A stretch of DNA of 64,000 bases from Streptomyces collinus Tu 365 (GTDB lineage: Bacteria > Actinomycetota > Actinomycetes > Streptomycetales > Streptomycetaceae), in the NCBI RefSeq assembly GCF_000444875.1, contig NC_021985.1, positions 3,915,535-3,979,534 on the forward strand, in the 5' to 3' direction. The notes beneath the pieces are model-generated. The model did no database searches. It was given only the letters and a program-made list of their open reading frames with translations, and was not told the origin of the DNA. Below are positions 32,956 to 41,320 of the stretch, in pieces (position 1 is the stretch's first letter; each line of letters starts with the position of its first letter). The position numbers and the translations under genes are program-made.

Positions 32956-33336
32956 TCAGGCGGAGAGCGGGTCCGCCTCGTCGGTGACGGCGGACGCGAC
33001 GTCCGGGCGGACGTCGAACAGGCGGCGGACGCCGAGCGCGCCGAGCACCCGGTTGACGTGGGAGCCGTCCTCGGCGCCCCGGTCCGGCAGGATCAGCCGC
33101 AGCCGGCCCTGACAGGAGCGGATCAGCCGGCGCGCCGCGATCAGCACGCCGACCCCGCTGGAGTCGCAGAAGAAGACCTCGGAGAGGTCGAGGACCAGGC
33201 TGTGGTGGCCCTCCGCGACCACGTCGTGCACGCGCTGGCGCAGGGCCGGGGAGGTCACCAGGTCCAGTTCCCCGGACACCTGGAGCACGGCCCACTCGCC
33301 TTCTTCGACGCCGGTCACCCTGAATGTCACGGCCAC
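32956..33336 (-). CDS. STAS-domain anti-anti-sigma factor
   Basis: 126 residues covering one STAS domain. SEVFFCDSSGVGVLIAARR carries the Ser59/Ser60 pair at the site phosphorylated in SpoIIAA/RsbV proteins. GTG 33336 follows GGAGGGG. It would sequester an RsbW-type kinase to free a sigma factor. The 334 bases to the sigma-factor gene contain no reading frame I can support, only a TTGACA (33572-33577) without a convincing -10 at normal distance. Confidence 0.9.
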   Translation of the reverse strand: MAVTFRVTGVEEGEWAVLQVSGELDLVTSPALRQRVHDVVAEGHHSLVLDLSEVFFCDSSGVGVLIAARRLIRSCQGRLRLILPDRGAEDGSHVNRVLGALGVRRLFDVRPDVASAVTDEADPLSA

Positions 33337-33670
33337 GCCCCTCCGCTCGCCGGAACTCTTGGAACCGCCCGGAAACGGAAGCAGTTCCTACGTTTCTTTC
33401 CGCGCGGCTGCCCAGCGGCCGTTCCCTGAAACTTTCCGCAGCAAACCGCGCGCGATCAACAAAGGGCTTCTTTCAGTCACTATCGATCCCGTTCGATCGC
33501 AGATTGGCCCGCATTGCGTGAAGGTTGTGTGAAGGGGGCACTATCACCTGCGACGCTTCCAGGGGCGCACATTGACACAAAGGGGCGTGCGCTGTCGGAC
33601 GTGCCGACTACATTCGAGAGGGCAGTACGGAGACGCTGGACGAGCCGGACGAGACCGAGGGGAGGGCAGC

Positions 33671-34273
33671 ATGGCGCACAAGGACGTACCGCCCCGCTGG
33701 GACCGCAAGATGCAGCAGCGGCTCGCGCGGGGTGAGGCGGCGGCGCTCGGCGAGCTGTACGACCGGTTCGCCTCGCTGGTGCACAGCCTCGCCCACCGCG
33801 TCCTGGGGGACGAACGGGCGGCCGACGGCGTCACCCGGGAGGTCTTCGCCCATGTCTGGGAACACCCCGACAGCTACGACCCCAAACAGGGCCCGCTGCG
33901 CTCCTGGGTGGCCGCCGTGACCCACCGGCTGGCCGTGCAACGGCTGCGCGCCACCGAGACGGCCGCGCTCACCCGGGGCGGCAGCGACCGCGCCGACGAC
34001 GGTGCGGACGAACCCGGGAGGCTGGAGAGCCTGGAGAGCAAGGTGCGCCGCGCCTCGGTCGCCGCCCGCGCCGACTACATCGTCCACTCCATGCCCGCCC
34101 CGCTGCGCGCCGCCCTCGAACTGGCCTACTTCCAGCGCCGCGACTACCGCCAGACCGCGGCCGACCTCGGGGTCACCGAGGACGAGGCCCGCCGCCGGCT
34201 CCGCCTCGGCCTCCAACTGCTGTCCACCGCCCCCGACGCGGGCACCCCGCCGGGCTACGGGGGTGCGGTGTGA
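33671..34273 (+). CDS. ECF-like sigma factor
   Basis: 200 residues from ATG 33671 with GGAGGGC. Region 2 (about 15-85: LYDRFASLVHSLAHRVLGDERAADGVTREVFAHVWEHPDSYDPKQGPLRSWVAAVTHRLAVQRLR) and region 4 (about 135-190: LPAPLRAALELAYFQRRDYRQTAADLGVTEDEARRRLRLGL) are plain. The GTG of the next gene overlaps the stop (GTGA), the usual sigma/anti-sigma arrangement. The final residues are Gly/Pro-rich and disordered. Confidence 0.9.
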   Translation: MAHKDVPPRWDRKMQQRLARGEAAALGELYDRFASLVHSLAHRVLGDERAADGVTREVFAHVWEHPDSYDPKQGPLRSWVAAVTHRLAVQRLRATETAALTRGGSDRADDGADEPGRLESLESKVRRASVAARADYIVHSMPAPLRAALELAYFQRRDYRQTAADLGVTEDEARRRLRLGLQLLSTAPDAGTPPGYGGAV

Positions 34274-35661
34274 GCGGCACCGGAGGCTTCGGGGCGCACG
34301 ACGGCCACGAGCGGGACGGCCACGACGAGTGGACCGAGTGGCACCAGGGACCCGACGAGCGCGGCCCGTTCGGCGACGCGCGCGGGACGGACCACGGCGC
34401 CGGTGCCGTGCCGCCCGGCGCCGGCGGCTTCGGACCCGACCGGTCGCCGCACCGGATACCGCTGCCCCGCGCCTCCGTCGAGGACGGCGGACAGCCACTG
34501 CCCGACCTGGCCGACCTGGGGGACCCCGCAGCCGTGCCGCTCGACCTGTCGCACGACGTCCTGAAGTCGCTCCTCGGCGCCTGGGCCCTGGCCGCCTGCT
34601 CGGCCGCCGAGACCGCGGCCGTGGAGGAACACCTGGGCGCCTGCGGCGCCTGCGCGGAGGAGGCGCTGCGGCTGCGCGAGGCGGTCGGACTGCTGCACCA
34701 GCCCGAGAGCCTGGACCTCGACCCCGCCCTGCGCACCCGCGTCCTGGAGAGCTGCCTCGACCGCCGGCCGCCGCACATCCCGGTGCCCGAGTGGGCGGCC
34801 GCCTACGACGCCGAGACCGCGCGCCTGGACGCGCTGCTCCAGGACTTCGGGGACGCCGAGTGGCACGCGCCGGTGCGCCTGCGCTGGTTCGAGGCCGACG
34901 CGGCCACGAGCCGGCGCACCACCGTCGCCGGGGTGATCGCCCATCTGCTGACGGTGGACGGGCTGGTCGCGGTGGCGCTCGGCCTGGAGGACCCGCTGGC
35001 CGGACTCGCCGGGGGCGCGCCGGAGGCCGTGGGCCCGGCGGCCCGGACCGAGGCGTTCTGGCGCGCCTCCCACTTCCCGCCGACACGTTCGGTGCGCGGG
35101 CCCTGGCGCGAGCAGAGCCACGGCATCGTACGGACGGTGTCCTTCACGGGCAGCACCGCCGGCGGACTCGAAGTCCCCTACGGCGAGTTCGCGCTGCCGC
35201 TGCACGACGCCATGCTGGACCGCGCCTTCGAGTGCTGGATGCACGCCGAGGACATCGCCGAGGCGGTGGACTACCCCTACGAGCCGCCCGCGCCACGGCA
35301 CTTGAACAAGATGATCGACCTCGCGGCCCGGATGCTGCCGGTCGCGCTGGCCGAGCGGCGCCGGACCGGGCTGTCCGCCCCCGGCCGCACCCCGCACCTC
35401 GTACCCGCGGGGGCACCGGGGCGCAGCCTGCGGCTGGAGATCGAGGGCGCGGCCGGCGGGGAGTGGCTGATCCCGCTGGACTCACCGGCCGCGGTGGGCT
35501 CCGCCGACCACGAGGTGGCCCATGTCGCCCTGGACGGTGTGGAGTTCTGCCGCCTGGCGGCGGGCCACGTGCCACCGGAGGAGGCCGCGGCGGGACAGCT
35601 GGGCGACCGCGAGGCGATCAGGGACGTGCTGTTCGCCGCGGCGGGCCTGAGCCGACTGTGA
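34270..35661 (+). CDS. ZAS anti-sigma factor fused to a mycothiol (MDMPI) domain
   Basis: 463 residues. After a charged ~95-residue leader comes a zinc anti-sigma motif HxxxCxxC (His121, Cys125, Cys128). Residues ~175-460 resemble the mycothiol-dependent maleylpyruvate isomerase/DinB-like helical bundle plus its C-terminal domain (DADAATSRRTTVAGVIAHLLTVDG). The fusion suggests a cytosolic redox sensor: thiol or mycothiol state could release the partner sigma factor encoded just upstream with a four-base overlap. No membrane segment is seen. Confidence 0.85.
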   Translation: MSGTGGFGAHDGHERDGHDEWTEWHQGPDERGPFGDARGTDHGAGAVPPGAGGFGPDRSPHRIPLPRASVEDGGQPLPDLADLGDPAAVPLDLSHDVLKSLLGAWALAACSAAETAAVEEHLGACGACAEEALRLREAVGLLHQPESLDLDPALRTRVLESCLDRRPPHIPVPEWAAAYDAETARLDALLQDFGDAEWHAPVRLRWFEADAATSRRTTVAGVIAHLLTVDGLVAVALGLEDPLAGLAGGAPEAVGPAARTEAFWRASHFPPTRSVRGPWREQSHGIVRTVSFTGSTAGGLEVPYGEFALPLHDAMLDRAFECWMHAEDIAEAVDYPYEPPAPRHLNKMIDLAARMLPVALAERRRTGLSAPGRTPHLVPAGAPGRSLRLEIEGAAGGEWLIPLDSPAAVGSADHEVAHVALDGVEFCRLAAGHVPPEEAAAGQLGDREAIRDVLFAAAGLSRL

Positions 35662-35674
35662 GTCGGGGGCGGGT

Positions 35675-36454
35675 TCAGTGGACGGAGAAGCCGCCGTCCA
35701 CGAAGACCGACTGGCCGGTGACGTAGGCGGAGGACGGACCGGCGAGGAAGACGGCCGCGCCCGCGAAGTCCTCGGCCAGTCCGTTGCGTCCGACCAGGGT
35801 GCGCTCCGCGAGTGCCGCCACCTTCCGCTCGTCGGACGACAGCCGCGCGTTGAGCGGCGTCATGACGAAGCCCGGCACCAGCGTGTTGCAGGTGACGCCG
35901 TGCGGCGACCACGCCTCGGCCTGGGAGCGGGCCAGCGACTCCAGCGCTCCCTTGGAGACGCCGTAGGCGCCGCTCTGCACGAAGGCCCGGTGCGCCTGCT
36001 GCGAGGTGATGTGGATGATCCGGCCGTAGCCGCGCTCGGCCATGCCGGGCCCGAACCGCTGTCCCAGCAGGAAGGGCGCCTCCAGGTTCAGGGTCATGGT
36101 GGCGTCCCAGACGTCCTCGCCCAGCTCGCCCATCGGCGGCCGCAGGTTGACCCCGGCGCAGTTGACCAGGATGTCCGGCTCGCCGAACACCCCGGCCGCC
36201 TCGTCGGCCGCCGCGCGGATCCCGTCCCGGGTGCTCAGGTCACCGCTCACCCAGGCCGCCCGGCAGCCCCCGGCCACCAGCTCGTCGACCGTCTCGGCCA
36301 GCTGCGCCTTCCCGCGGGCCACGACCACCACGCTCGCGCCGGCGCGGGCCAGCGCCCCGGTGATGGCCCGGCCGATGCCGGAACTGCCGCCGGTCACCAC
36401 GGCGACCCGGCCGTCCAGCGAGAACAGGTGGGAGAGGTAGGCGGCTGACGTCAT
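35675..36454 (-). CDS. Short-chain dehydrogenase/reductase
   Basis: 259 residues. TGGSSGIGRAI (cofactor), NCAGVN, catalytic Ser in HITSQQAHRA and YGVSKGA, and a normal C-terminal TGQSVFVDGGF. Resembles gluconate 5-dehydrogenase-type SDRs, but the substrate cannot be fixed. Single gene, convergent with the anti-sigma gene. Confidence 0.9.
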   Translation of the reverse strand: MTSAAYLSHLFSLDGRVAVVTGGSSGIGRAITGALARAGASVVVVARGKAQLAETVDELVAGGCRAAWVSGDLSTRDGIRAAADEAAGVFGEPDILVNCAGVNLRPPMGELGEDVWDATMTLNLEAPFLLGQRFGPGMAERGYGRIIHITSQQAHRAFVQSGAYGVSKGALESLARSQAEAWSPHGVTCNTLVPGFVMTPLNARLSSDERKVAALAERTLVGRNGLAEDFAGAAVFLAGPSSAYVTGQSVFVDGGFSVH

Positions 36455-36511
36455 GGGCGCAGCCTAGACGGCACGGGACGGGCGGCGCCGACGGGGCGGG
36501 CGGCCCCGCGC

Positions 36512-37408
36512 TCAGGCGAAGACGACCGTGCGGCGCCCGTTGAGCAGGATCCTGCGCTCCGCGTGCCACTTCACCGCGCGCGCCAGCGCCTGGCACTCCA
36601 CGTCCCGCCCGATCGCGACGAGCTGGTCCGGGGTCACACCGTGCCCCACCCGCTCGACCTCCTGCTCGATGATCGGGCCCTCGTCGAGGTCGGCGGTGAC
36701 GTAGTGCGCGGTCGCGCCGATCAGCTTCACGCCCCGGGTGTGCGCCTGGTGGTAGGGCTTGGCGCCCTTGAAGCTCGGCAGGAACGAGTGGTGGATGTTG
36801 ATGATCCGGCCGCTGAGCCGCTTGCACAGGTCGTCCGAGAGGACCTGCATGTAGCGGGCGAGGACGACCAGCTCGACGTCCTCCTCGCGGACGATCTCCA
36901 GCAGCCGCGCCTCGGCGTCCGCCTTGGTCTCCCTCGTCACCGGGATGTGGTGGAAGGGGACGTTGTAGGAGCCGACCAGCTCCTGGAAGTCGGTGTGGTT
37001 CGACACCACGGCCGCGATCTCGACCGGCAGGGCGCCGATCCGCGTCCGGAACAGCAGGTCGTTCAGGCAGTGCCCGAACTTGCTGACCATCAGGACGATG
37101 CGCATCTTCTCGTCGGCCCGGTTGATCTGCCAGTCCATGTGGAAGGAGTCGCCGATCGCCGCGAAGCTCGCCCGCAGTTTGTCCACCGTGACCGGCGCCT
37201 CGCCGGAGAAGTGGACGCGCATGAAGAACAGGCCCGTGTCGTGGTCGCCGAACTGCTGGCTGTCCTCGATGTTGCAGCCGGTCATGAACAGGTAGCTGGA
37301 CACGGCGTGCACGATGCCCTGTTTGTCCGGGCAGGAGAGGGTGAGGACGTACTGGTCCGCCGGGTCGTCGGCGGCGCGCGCGGGCTGCTCGTTCATGCGC
37401 TCGTTCAT
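36512..37408 (-). CDS. purU: Formyltetrahydrofolate deformylase
   Basis: 298 residues. N-terminal ACT domain (YVLTLSCPDKQGIVHAVSSYLF) and C-terminal formyltransferase-fold hydrolase with NIHHSFLPSFKGAKPYHQA (catalytic Asn/His) and TADLDEGPIIEQ (catalytic Asp). Hydrolyses 10-formyl-THF to formate and THF, balancing one-carbon pools. ATG 37408 is used; ATG 37396, four codons later, is equally possible because neither has a clear ribosome site. Confidence 0.94.
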   Translation of the reverse strand: MNERMNEQPARAADDPADQYVLTLSCPDKQGIVHAVSSYLFMTGCNIEDSQQFGDHDTGLFFMRVHFSGEAPVTVDKLRASFAAIGDSFHMDWQINRADEKMRIVLMVSKFGHCLNDLLFRTRIGALPVEIAAVVSNHTDFQELVGSYNVPFHHIPVTRETKADAEARLLEIVREEDVELVVLARYMQVLSDDLCKRLSGRIINIHHSFLPSFKGAKPYHQAHTRGVKLIGATAHYVTADLDEGPIIEQEVERVGHGVTPDQLVAIGRDVECQALARAVKWHAERRILLNGRRTVVFA

Positions 37409-37527
37409 GCACCAAAGGGTCCCACAAGGACCCCCCGCCACGGGCACTCGTCCGCAGGGCGGACGGGTGGCCGGACGGGACGGACGGCCCGGCGGCCGGC
37501 GACCGCGGGCCACCGGGCCGCGGGCCG

Positions 37528-38028
37528 CTAGGCCGTCCTCGTCATGATCCGCAGCACTTCCAGGCTGCGCGGCGTCGCCTCGGGGTCGTCGCCGTCACTG
37601 GCCGCCAGGCGCAGGTGCGCGTCCCGGGCCGCCCGCACCGCCTCCGGCCACGCGTGGTGGTCGAGGTAGGCGGAGACCGGCGCGTCCGGGCCGACCTGGT
37701 GCATGATCCGCAGCACCCGCAGCACGGCGGTGTCGACGAGCGCCGCCTCCTGGGAGTCCCGGAAGATCGTGCCGACGTACTTCTCCGCGGACCAGTTGTC
37801 CAGCCAGGTGTCCTCCACCAGCCGGTAGACGGCGTCCGTGACGTCGCCGTACCCGTCCACGCCGGCCAGCCAGACGTCCCGCTGGAACGCCGGATCGGAG
37901 AGCATGTGCAGCGCCGAGCGCACGTTGCTGCGCCAGCGCCACCACGGCATGTCGTTCAGGGGCATGCCGCCCATGGTGGAGGAGCGACGGCCGCGACGGG
38001 AAGTGTTCTCCGAACCTTGCACGGTCAT
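37528..38028 (-). CDS. Conserved hypothetical protein of Streptomyces
   Basis: 166 residues, largely helical and acidic, with MPWWRWRSNVRSALHMLSDPAFQRDVWLAG and EKYVGTIFRDSQEAALVDTAVLRVLRIMHQVG. It looks like a small SUKH/CdiI-like immunity or regulatory protein, but I cannot assign a family with confidence. ATG 38028 has GAGGAA eleven bases upstream; a later ATG at 37974 has none. Upstream and divergent is the substrate-binding lipoprotein. Confidence 0.75.
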   Translation of the reverse strand: MTVQGSENTSRRGRRSSTMGGMPLNDMPWWRWRSNVRSALHMLSDPAFQRDVWLAGVDGYGDVTDAVYRLVEDTWLDNWSAEKYVGTIFRDSQEAALVDTAVLRVLRIMHQVGPDAPVSAYLDHHAWPEAVRAARDAHLRLAASDGDDPEATPRSLEVLRIMTRTA

Positions 38029-38139
38029 CGATCGTACGTTCCTCGCCGCACCGGCCACACGGGCCCCCGTAATTCACCTCGGTGTCACCTTTCGTTGACC
38101 GAGGGTCACTCCCGGGTTCGCGGTGTGAGGGAATCGTGC

Positions 38140-39474
38140 ATGTGCATGACCGGCAGGCGACGCTTCCGCAGCACCTTCCCCCTTCCCTTCACCCGGCCCG
38201 TCAGAGCCACGGCCCTCGGAGCGGTCGCACTGACCGCCTGTGCGGCGCTCACCGCCGGATGCGGGGTCATCCCCGGTGCCACGGGGGGCTCCGGGGGTGA
38301 CCCGATCAAGGTCATGACCTGGGCACCGCAGAACACCGACGCCACCAACAAGCCCGGCATGCCCGCCATGGCCCGCGCCTACGGCAAGTGGATCAACGCC
38401 CACGGCGGCATCAACGGCCGCAAACTCGAGGTCCTGACCTGCAACGACCACAACGACAGCGTCGGCGCGGCGAAGTGCGCCCGGCGCGCGGCGGCCGAGG
38501 GCGCGGTCGCCGTCGTCGGCTCCTACAGCCAGTTCGGCGACTCCTACCTGGCCCCGCTGGAGAGCGCCGGCATCCCCTACATCGGCGGCTACGGGGTCAC
38601 CAACGAGGAGTTCACCGGCTCCATGTCCTACCCGGTCAACGGCGGTCAGCCCGCCCTGCTGGCCGGTCTGGGCCGGGCGCTGGCCGGCGCCTGCGGCCCG
38701 GTCGCGCTGGTCCGCCCCGACAGCATCGCCGGCGACCAGCTGCCCGCCCTGCTCGACTCCGGCCTGAAGGCGGGCCGGCACGCGGCGGCCGAGGACCAGC
38801 TCGCCGCCGAGAACGCCACCGCGTACGACGGCCAGGCCGACCAGGCGCTGCGCTCCGCCACCCGGGACACGGCCAGGAAGGGCTGCGTGGTCCCGGCGCT
38901 CGGCGACCGCACCGACACCTTCATGGACTCCTTCCGGCGGGCCCGCGACGGCTTCCCCGCCGTGCGCACGGCGACCGTGCTGGGCAGCGTCGACCAGAGC
39001 CTGATCGACGCCACCGGCGGGTCGAGCGGCCCGTACGAGGGCGCGTACGTCACCAGCTGGTACCCGCCGGCGTCCGACTCGCGCTGGGACCCGATGAAGA
39101 AGGTGATCAGCGAGGAGGCGTTCGGCGACAACCGCATCGACCCCGCCGACGCCGGCGTCCAGACCACCTGGATCGCCTACCTCGTGCTGAAGGCCGTCCT
39201 GGAGCGGATCGGCAGCGGCGAGGCGAGCGCCGACACCGTGCGGCACGCCCTCGACGACGACCTGAAGGTGTCCACCGGCGGCCTCACCCCGGCCCTGCAC
39301 TGGCCCTACGAGGGCAAGCTCGCCGGGCTCGGCCTGCCGCGGCTCGTCAACGCCGACGTGACCCTCCAGGTGGTCCGGGACGGCCGGCTGGTCGCCGCGA
39401 GGCGGACCGCGGAGACGGGACTGGAGGGCGGGACCGACATGACGGCCACGCTGGAGAGCGCCGACCTCGACTGA
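38140..39474 (+). CDS. ABC-type substrate-binding lipoprotein (Leu/Ile/Val type)
   Basis: 444 residues. Lipoprotein signal peptide with lipobox LTAGC, Cys41 as the lipidation site. The mature part is a type I periplasmic-binding fold of the branched-chain amino acid family (HGGINGRKLEVLTCNDHND, VGSYSQFGDSYLAPLESAGIPYIGG, TSWYPPASDSRWDP). No permease or ATPase lies nearby, so it is an orphan receptor. ATG 38140 follows GAGGGAA; ATG 38146 is also in frame. Confidence 0.88.
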   Translation: MCMTGRRRFRSTFPLPFTRPVRATALGAVALTACAALTAGCGVIPGATGGSGGDPIKVMTWAPQNTDATNKPGMPAMARAYGKWINAHGGINGRKLEVLTCNDHNDSVGAAKCARRAAAEGAVAVVGSYSQFGDSYLAPLESAGIPYIGGYGVTNEEFTGSMSYPVNGGQPALLAGLGRALAGACGPVALVRPDSIAGDQLPALLDSGLKAGRHAAAEDQLAAENATAYDGQADQALRSATRDTARKGCVVPALGDRTDTFMDSFRRARDGFPAVRTATVLGSVDQSLIDATGGSSGPYEGAYVTSWYPPASDSRWDPMKKVISEEAFGDNRIDPADAGVQTTWIAYLVLKAVLERIGSGEASADTVRHALDDDLKVSTGGLTPALHWPYEGKLAGLGLPRLVNADVTLQVVRDGRLVAARRTAETGLEGGTDMTATLESADLD

Positions 39475-39475
39475 A

Positions 39476-39501
39476 CCGGGCGGCCCGGCCCCGCCGCCCG
39501 G
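39476..39501. terminator. Terminator hairpin between convergent genes
   Basis: CCGGGCGG (39476-39483) pairs with CCGCCCGG (39494-39501), an 8-bp GC stem and 10-base loop between two convergent stop codons. Confidence 0.6.
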
Positions 39502-39505
39502 ACCC

Positions 39506-41119
39506 TCAGAGCTGGGTCGGCTGGCGCCGGGTCAGGCCGTACTTCTGCGCGATGGCGTTCCACAGCCCCGCCGCCTTCGCCTTCTGCGTGCTGGCGGTGC
39601 CGCTCTCCCGGTTGCCGGCCTGGGTCTCGCCGGTGACCCGGGCGTGCCCCTTGTGGCAGCCCTTGTGGCCGCTCCCGACCTGGTCGGCCCAGGCCGCGTA
39701 GTGGTTGTCGGCGGCCGCGGACGCCTGCCAGGCCCGGTTGAGCGCGGCGGTCAGCTCGGCGTTGCCCGGCAGCTTGTCCACGGACAGCTTGCCGAGCCGG
39801 GTGACCAGGTCGCCGCGCTGCTTGGCCGCGCCGCGCAGGTCGGAGGCCGCCTGCCCGAGGTTGTCGCACTGCCGGACGTTCGCCACGGCCTGGATCACCG
39901 AGGCGCGGCTGCTGCCGCTGTCGGCGAGCAGCTTGTCCAGGGCGACCGCCTGCTCCCGGGCGGGGTCGGCGGCGGCCGACGACGGGGAGTCCTGGGCGGC
40001 CGGCGAGGTCGCGGCGGCGGTCTTGTCGTCGCCGCCCTTGTCCCCGCCACCGCCGCTGAGCAGCGCGCCGGCGCCGACACCGAGGACGACGATCGCCACG
40101 CCCACGGCGGCGATCAGCGGCACCCGCGAGCCGGAACGGCCGCCGCGCCGCTCCTCGTCCTCGTCCACGGGCGGGGCGTACGACTGCTGCTGCGCCGGGT
40201 GCGGATAGGGGTCCGCCGCCGGGACGCGCGGCATCTGCTGGGTGGCGCCGGCCGGGCCGTCACCGCCCCCGGGTCCGCTGCGGAAGAGGTTGTCGAACTC
40301 GGCGGGCGGCTGCCGGTCCCCGCCCTGCGCCTGACCGGTGTAGGGCGGTATGTACTGGGTCGCCTGCGCGTCCGGGTGCGCGCCCGGCGCGGGCTGCTGC
40401 TGGGCGCGCCCCAGGTACCGGGTCTCCTCACCGGGGGACTCGGGCGGCATCCCGCCGGCGGCCACGGGCGGGATGTACTGCGTGGCGCCCTCGTCGGCGG
40501 GCGCCGGGGCGGCCGGGACCGGGGGCAGGTACTGGGTGGCGCCCTCGTCCGCGGGGGCCGCCGGGACCGGCGGGATGTACTGGGTCGCGCCGTCGGCCGC
40601 CGGGGGCAGCGGTGCGCCCTGCGCCGGGTACGCGTCCGGCAGCGGACCGGGGCCGCCCGGGTACGGCTGGGCCGGGTACTGCTGCTGGGGCTGCTGGTAC
40701 GCGTCGTGGGCGCCGTAGCCGGGCTGTCCGTGCTCGCCGTGGGCCGGCTGCCCGCCGCCCGCGCCGTAGCCGCCGCCCTGGTCGCCCGCGCCGTAGCCGC
40801 CGCCCTGGTCGCCGGCACCGTAGGACCGACCGCCGTACGACGGGGCCGGCGCTCCCTCCGGAGGCAGCGGGCCGGGGCCCGTGGGCTGCTGCTCCGGGGC
40901 GCCCCACTGCTGGGCGGCCGCCGGCGGCCACTCCTGCTGCGGCTGCTGCTGGGGGCCGGGGCCCCACGGGTCACCCCATGCCTGGCCACCGGCCGGCGCC
41001 GCCGAGGCGGCGGGGCCGGTCATGCCCGGCAGCAAGGGCTCGCCGCCGTCCGAGGGCAGCACGATGCCTTCGCGCGCGGGCCGCGCCGAGGGCTCCTCGC
41101 CCTGTCCACTCTGCGTCAC
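39506..41119 (-). CDS. Membrane protein with Pro/Gln-rich region and ATQYIPP repeats
   Basis: 537 residues. The first ~330 residues are low-complexity Pro/Gln/Gly with GGGYGAGDQ repeats and four ATQY(I/L)PP units near 180-270, plus related TRYLG and ATQQMP. One membrane helix (VPLIAAVGVAIVVLGVGAGALL, near 345) is followed by an outside Ser/Ala linker and a helical domain of ~130 residues with two Cys (RQCDNLG, HKGCHKGH). The repeated Thr in a ATQY context resembles docking or phosphorylation sites for Ser/Thr kinases or FHA domains. Function unknown. Confidence 0.82.
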   Translation of the reverse strand: MTQSGQGEEPSARPAREGIVLPSDGGEPLLPGMTGPAASAAPAGGQAWGDPWGPGPQQQPQQEWPPAAAQQWGAPEQQPTGPGPLPPEGAPAPSYGGRSYGAGDQGGGYGAGDQGGGYGAGGGQPAHGEHGQPGYGAHDAYQQPQQQYPAQPYPGGPGPLPDAYPAQGAPLPPAADGATQYIPPVPAAPADEGATQYLPPVPAAPAPADEGATQYIPPVAAGGMPPESPGEETRYLGRAQQQPAPGAHPDAQATQYIPPYTGQAQGGDRQPPAEFDNLFRSGPGGGDGPAGATQQMPRVPAADPYPHPAQQQSYAPPVDEDEERRGGRSGSRVPLIAAVGVAIVVLGVGAGALLSGGGGDKGGDDKTAAATSPAAQDSPSSAAADPAREQAVALDKLLADSGSSRASVIQAVANVRQCDNLGQAASDLRGAAKQRGDLVTRLGKLSVDKLPGNAELTAALNRAWQASAAADNHYAAWADQVGSGHKGCHKGHARVTGETQAGNRESGTASTQKAKAAGLWNAIAQKYGLTRRQPTQL

Positions 41120-41320
41120 CGGGACTCCTACGAATGGGGGACCTTCGGAATCGTCGGCTCACGCTACCGGGTCCCCCGAGCCGCGTGCCACGCAGCTCCG
41201 GGCGCGATCTCCTTCCCTGTGACAGCGGTAACAGAACTGCCCCGCGGCACGCTGTTCCAGGTGCCCGTCGTGCGACCGGGCGCCGTTCGCCGTGCGTTCA
41301 CGTGACCGCGGGGACAGTGT

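Noticed and set aside
33572..33577. TTGACA as a housekeeping promoter of the sigma-factor gene
   Set aside because: No -10 element at 16-18 bases; the nearest TACATT is over 30 bases away.
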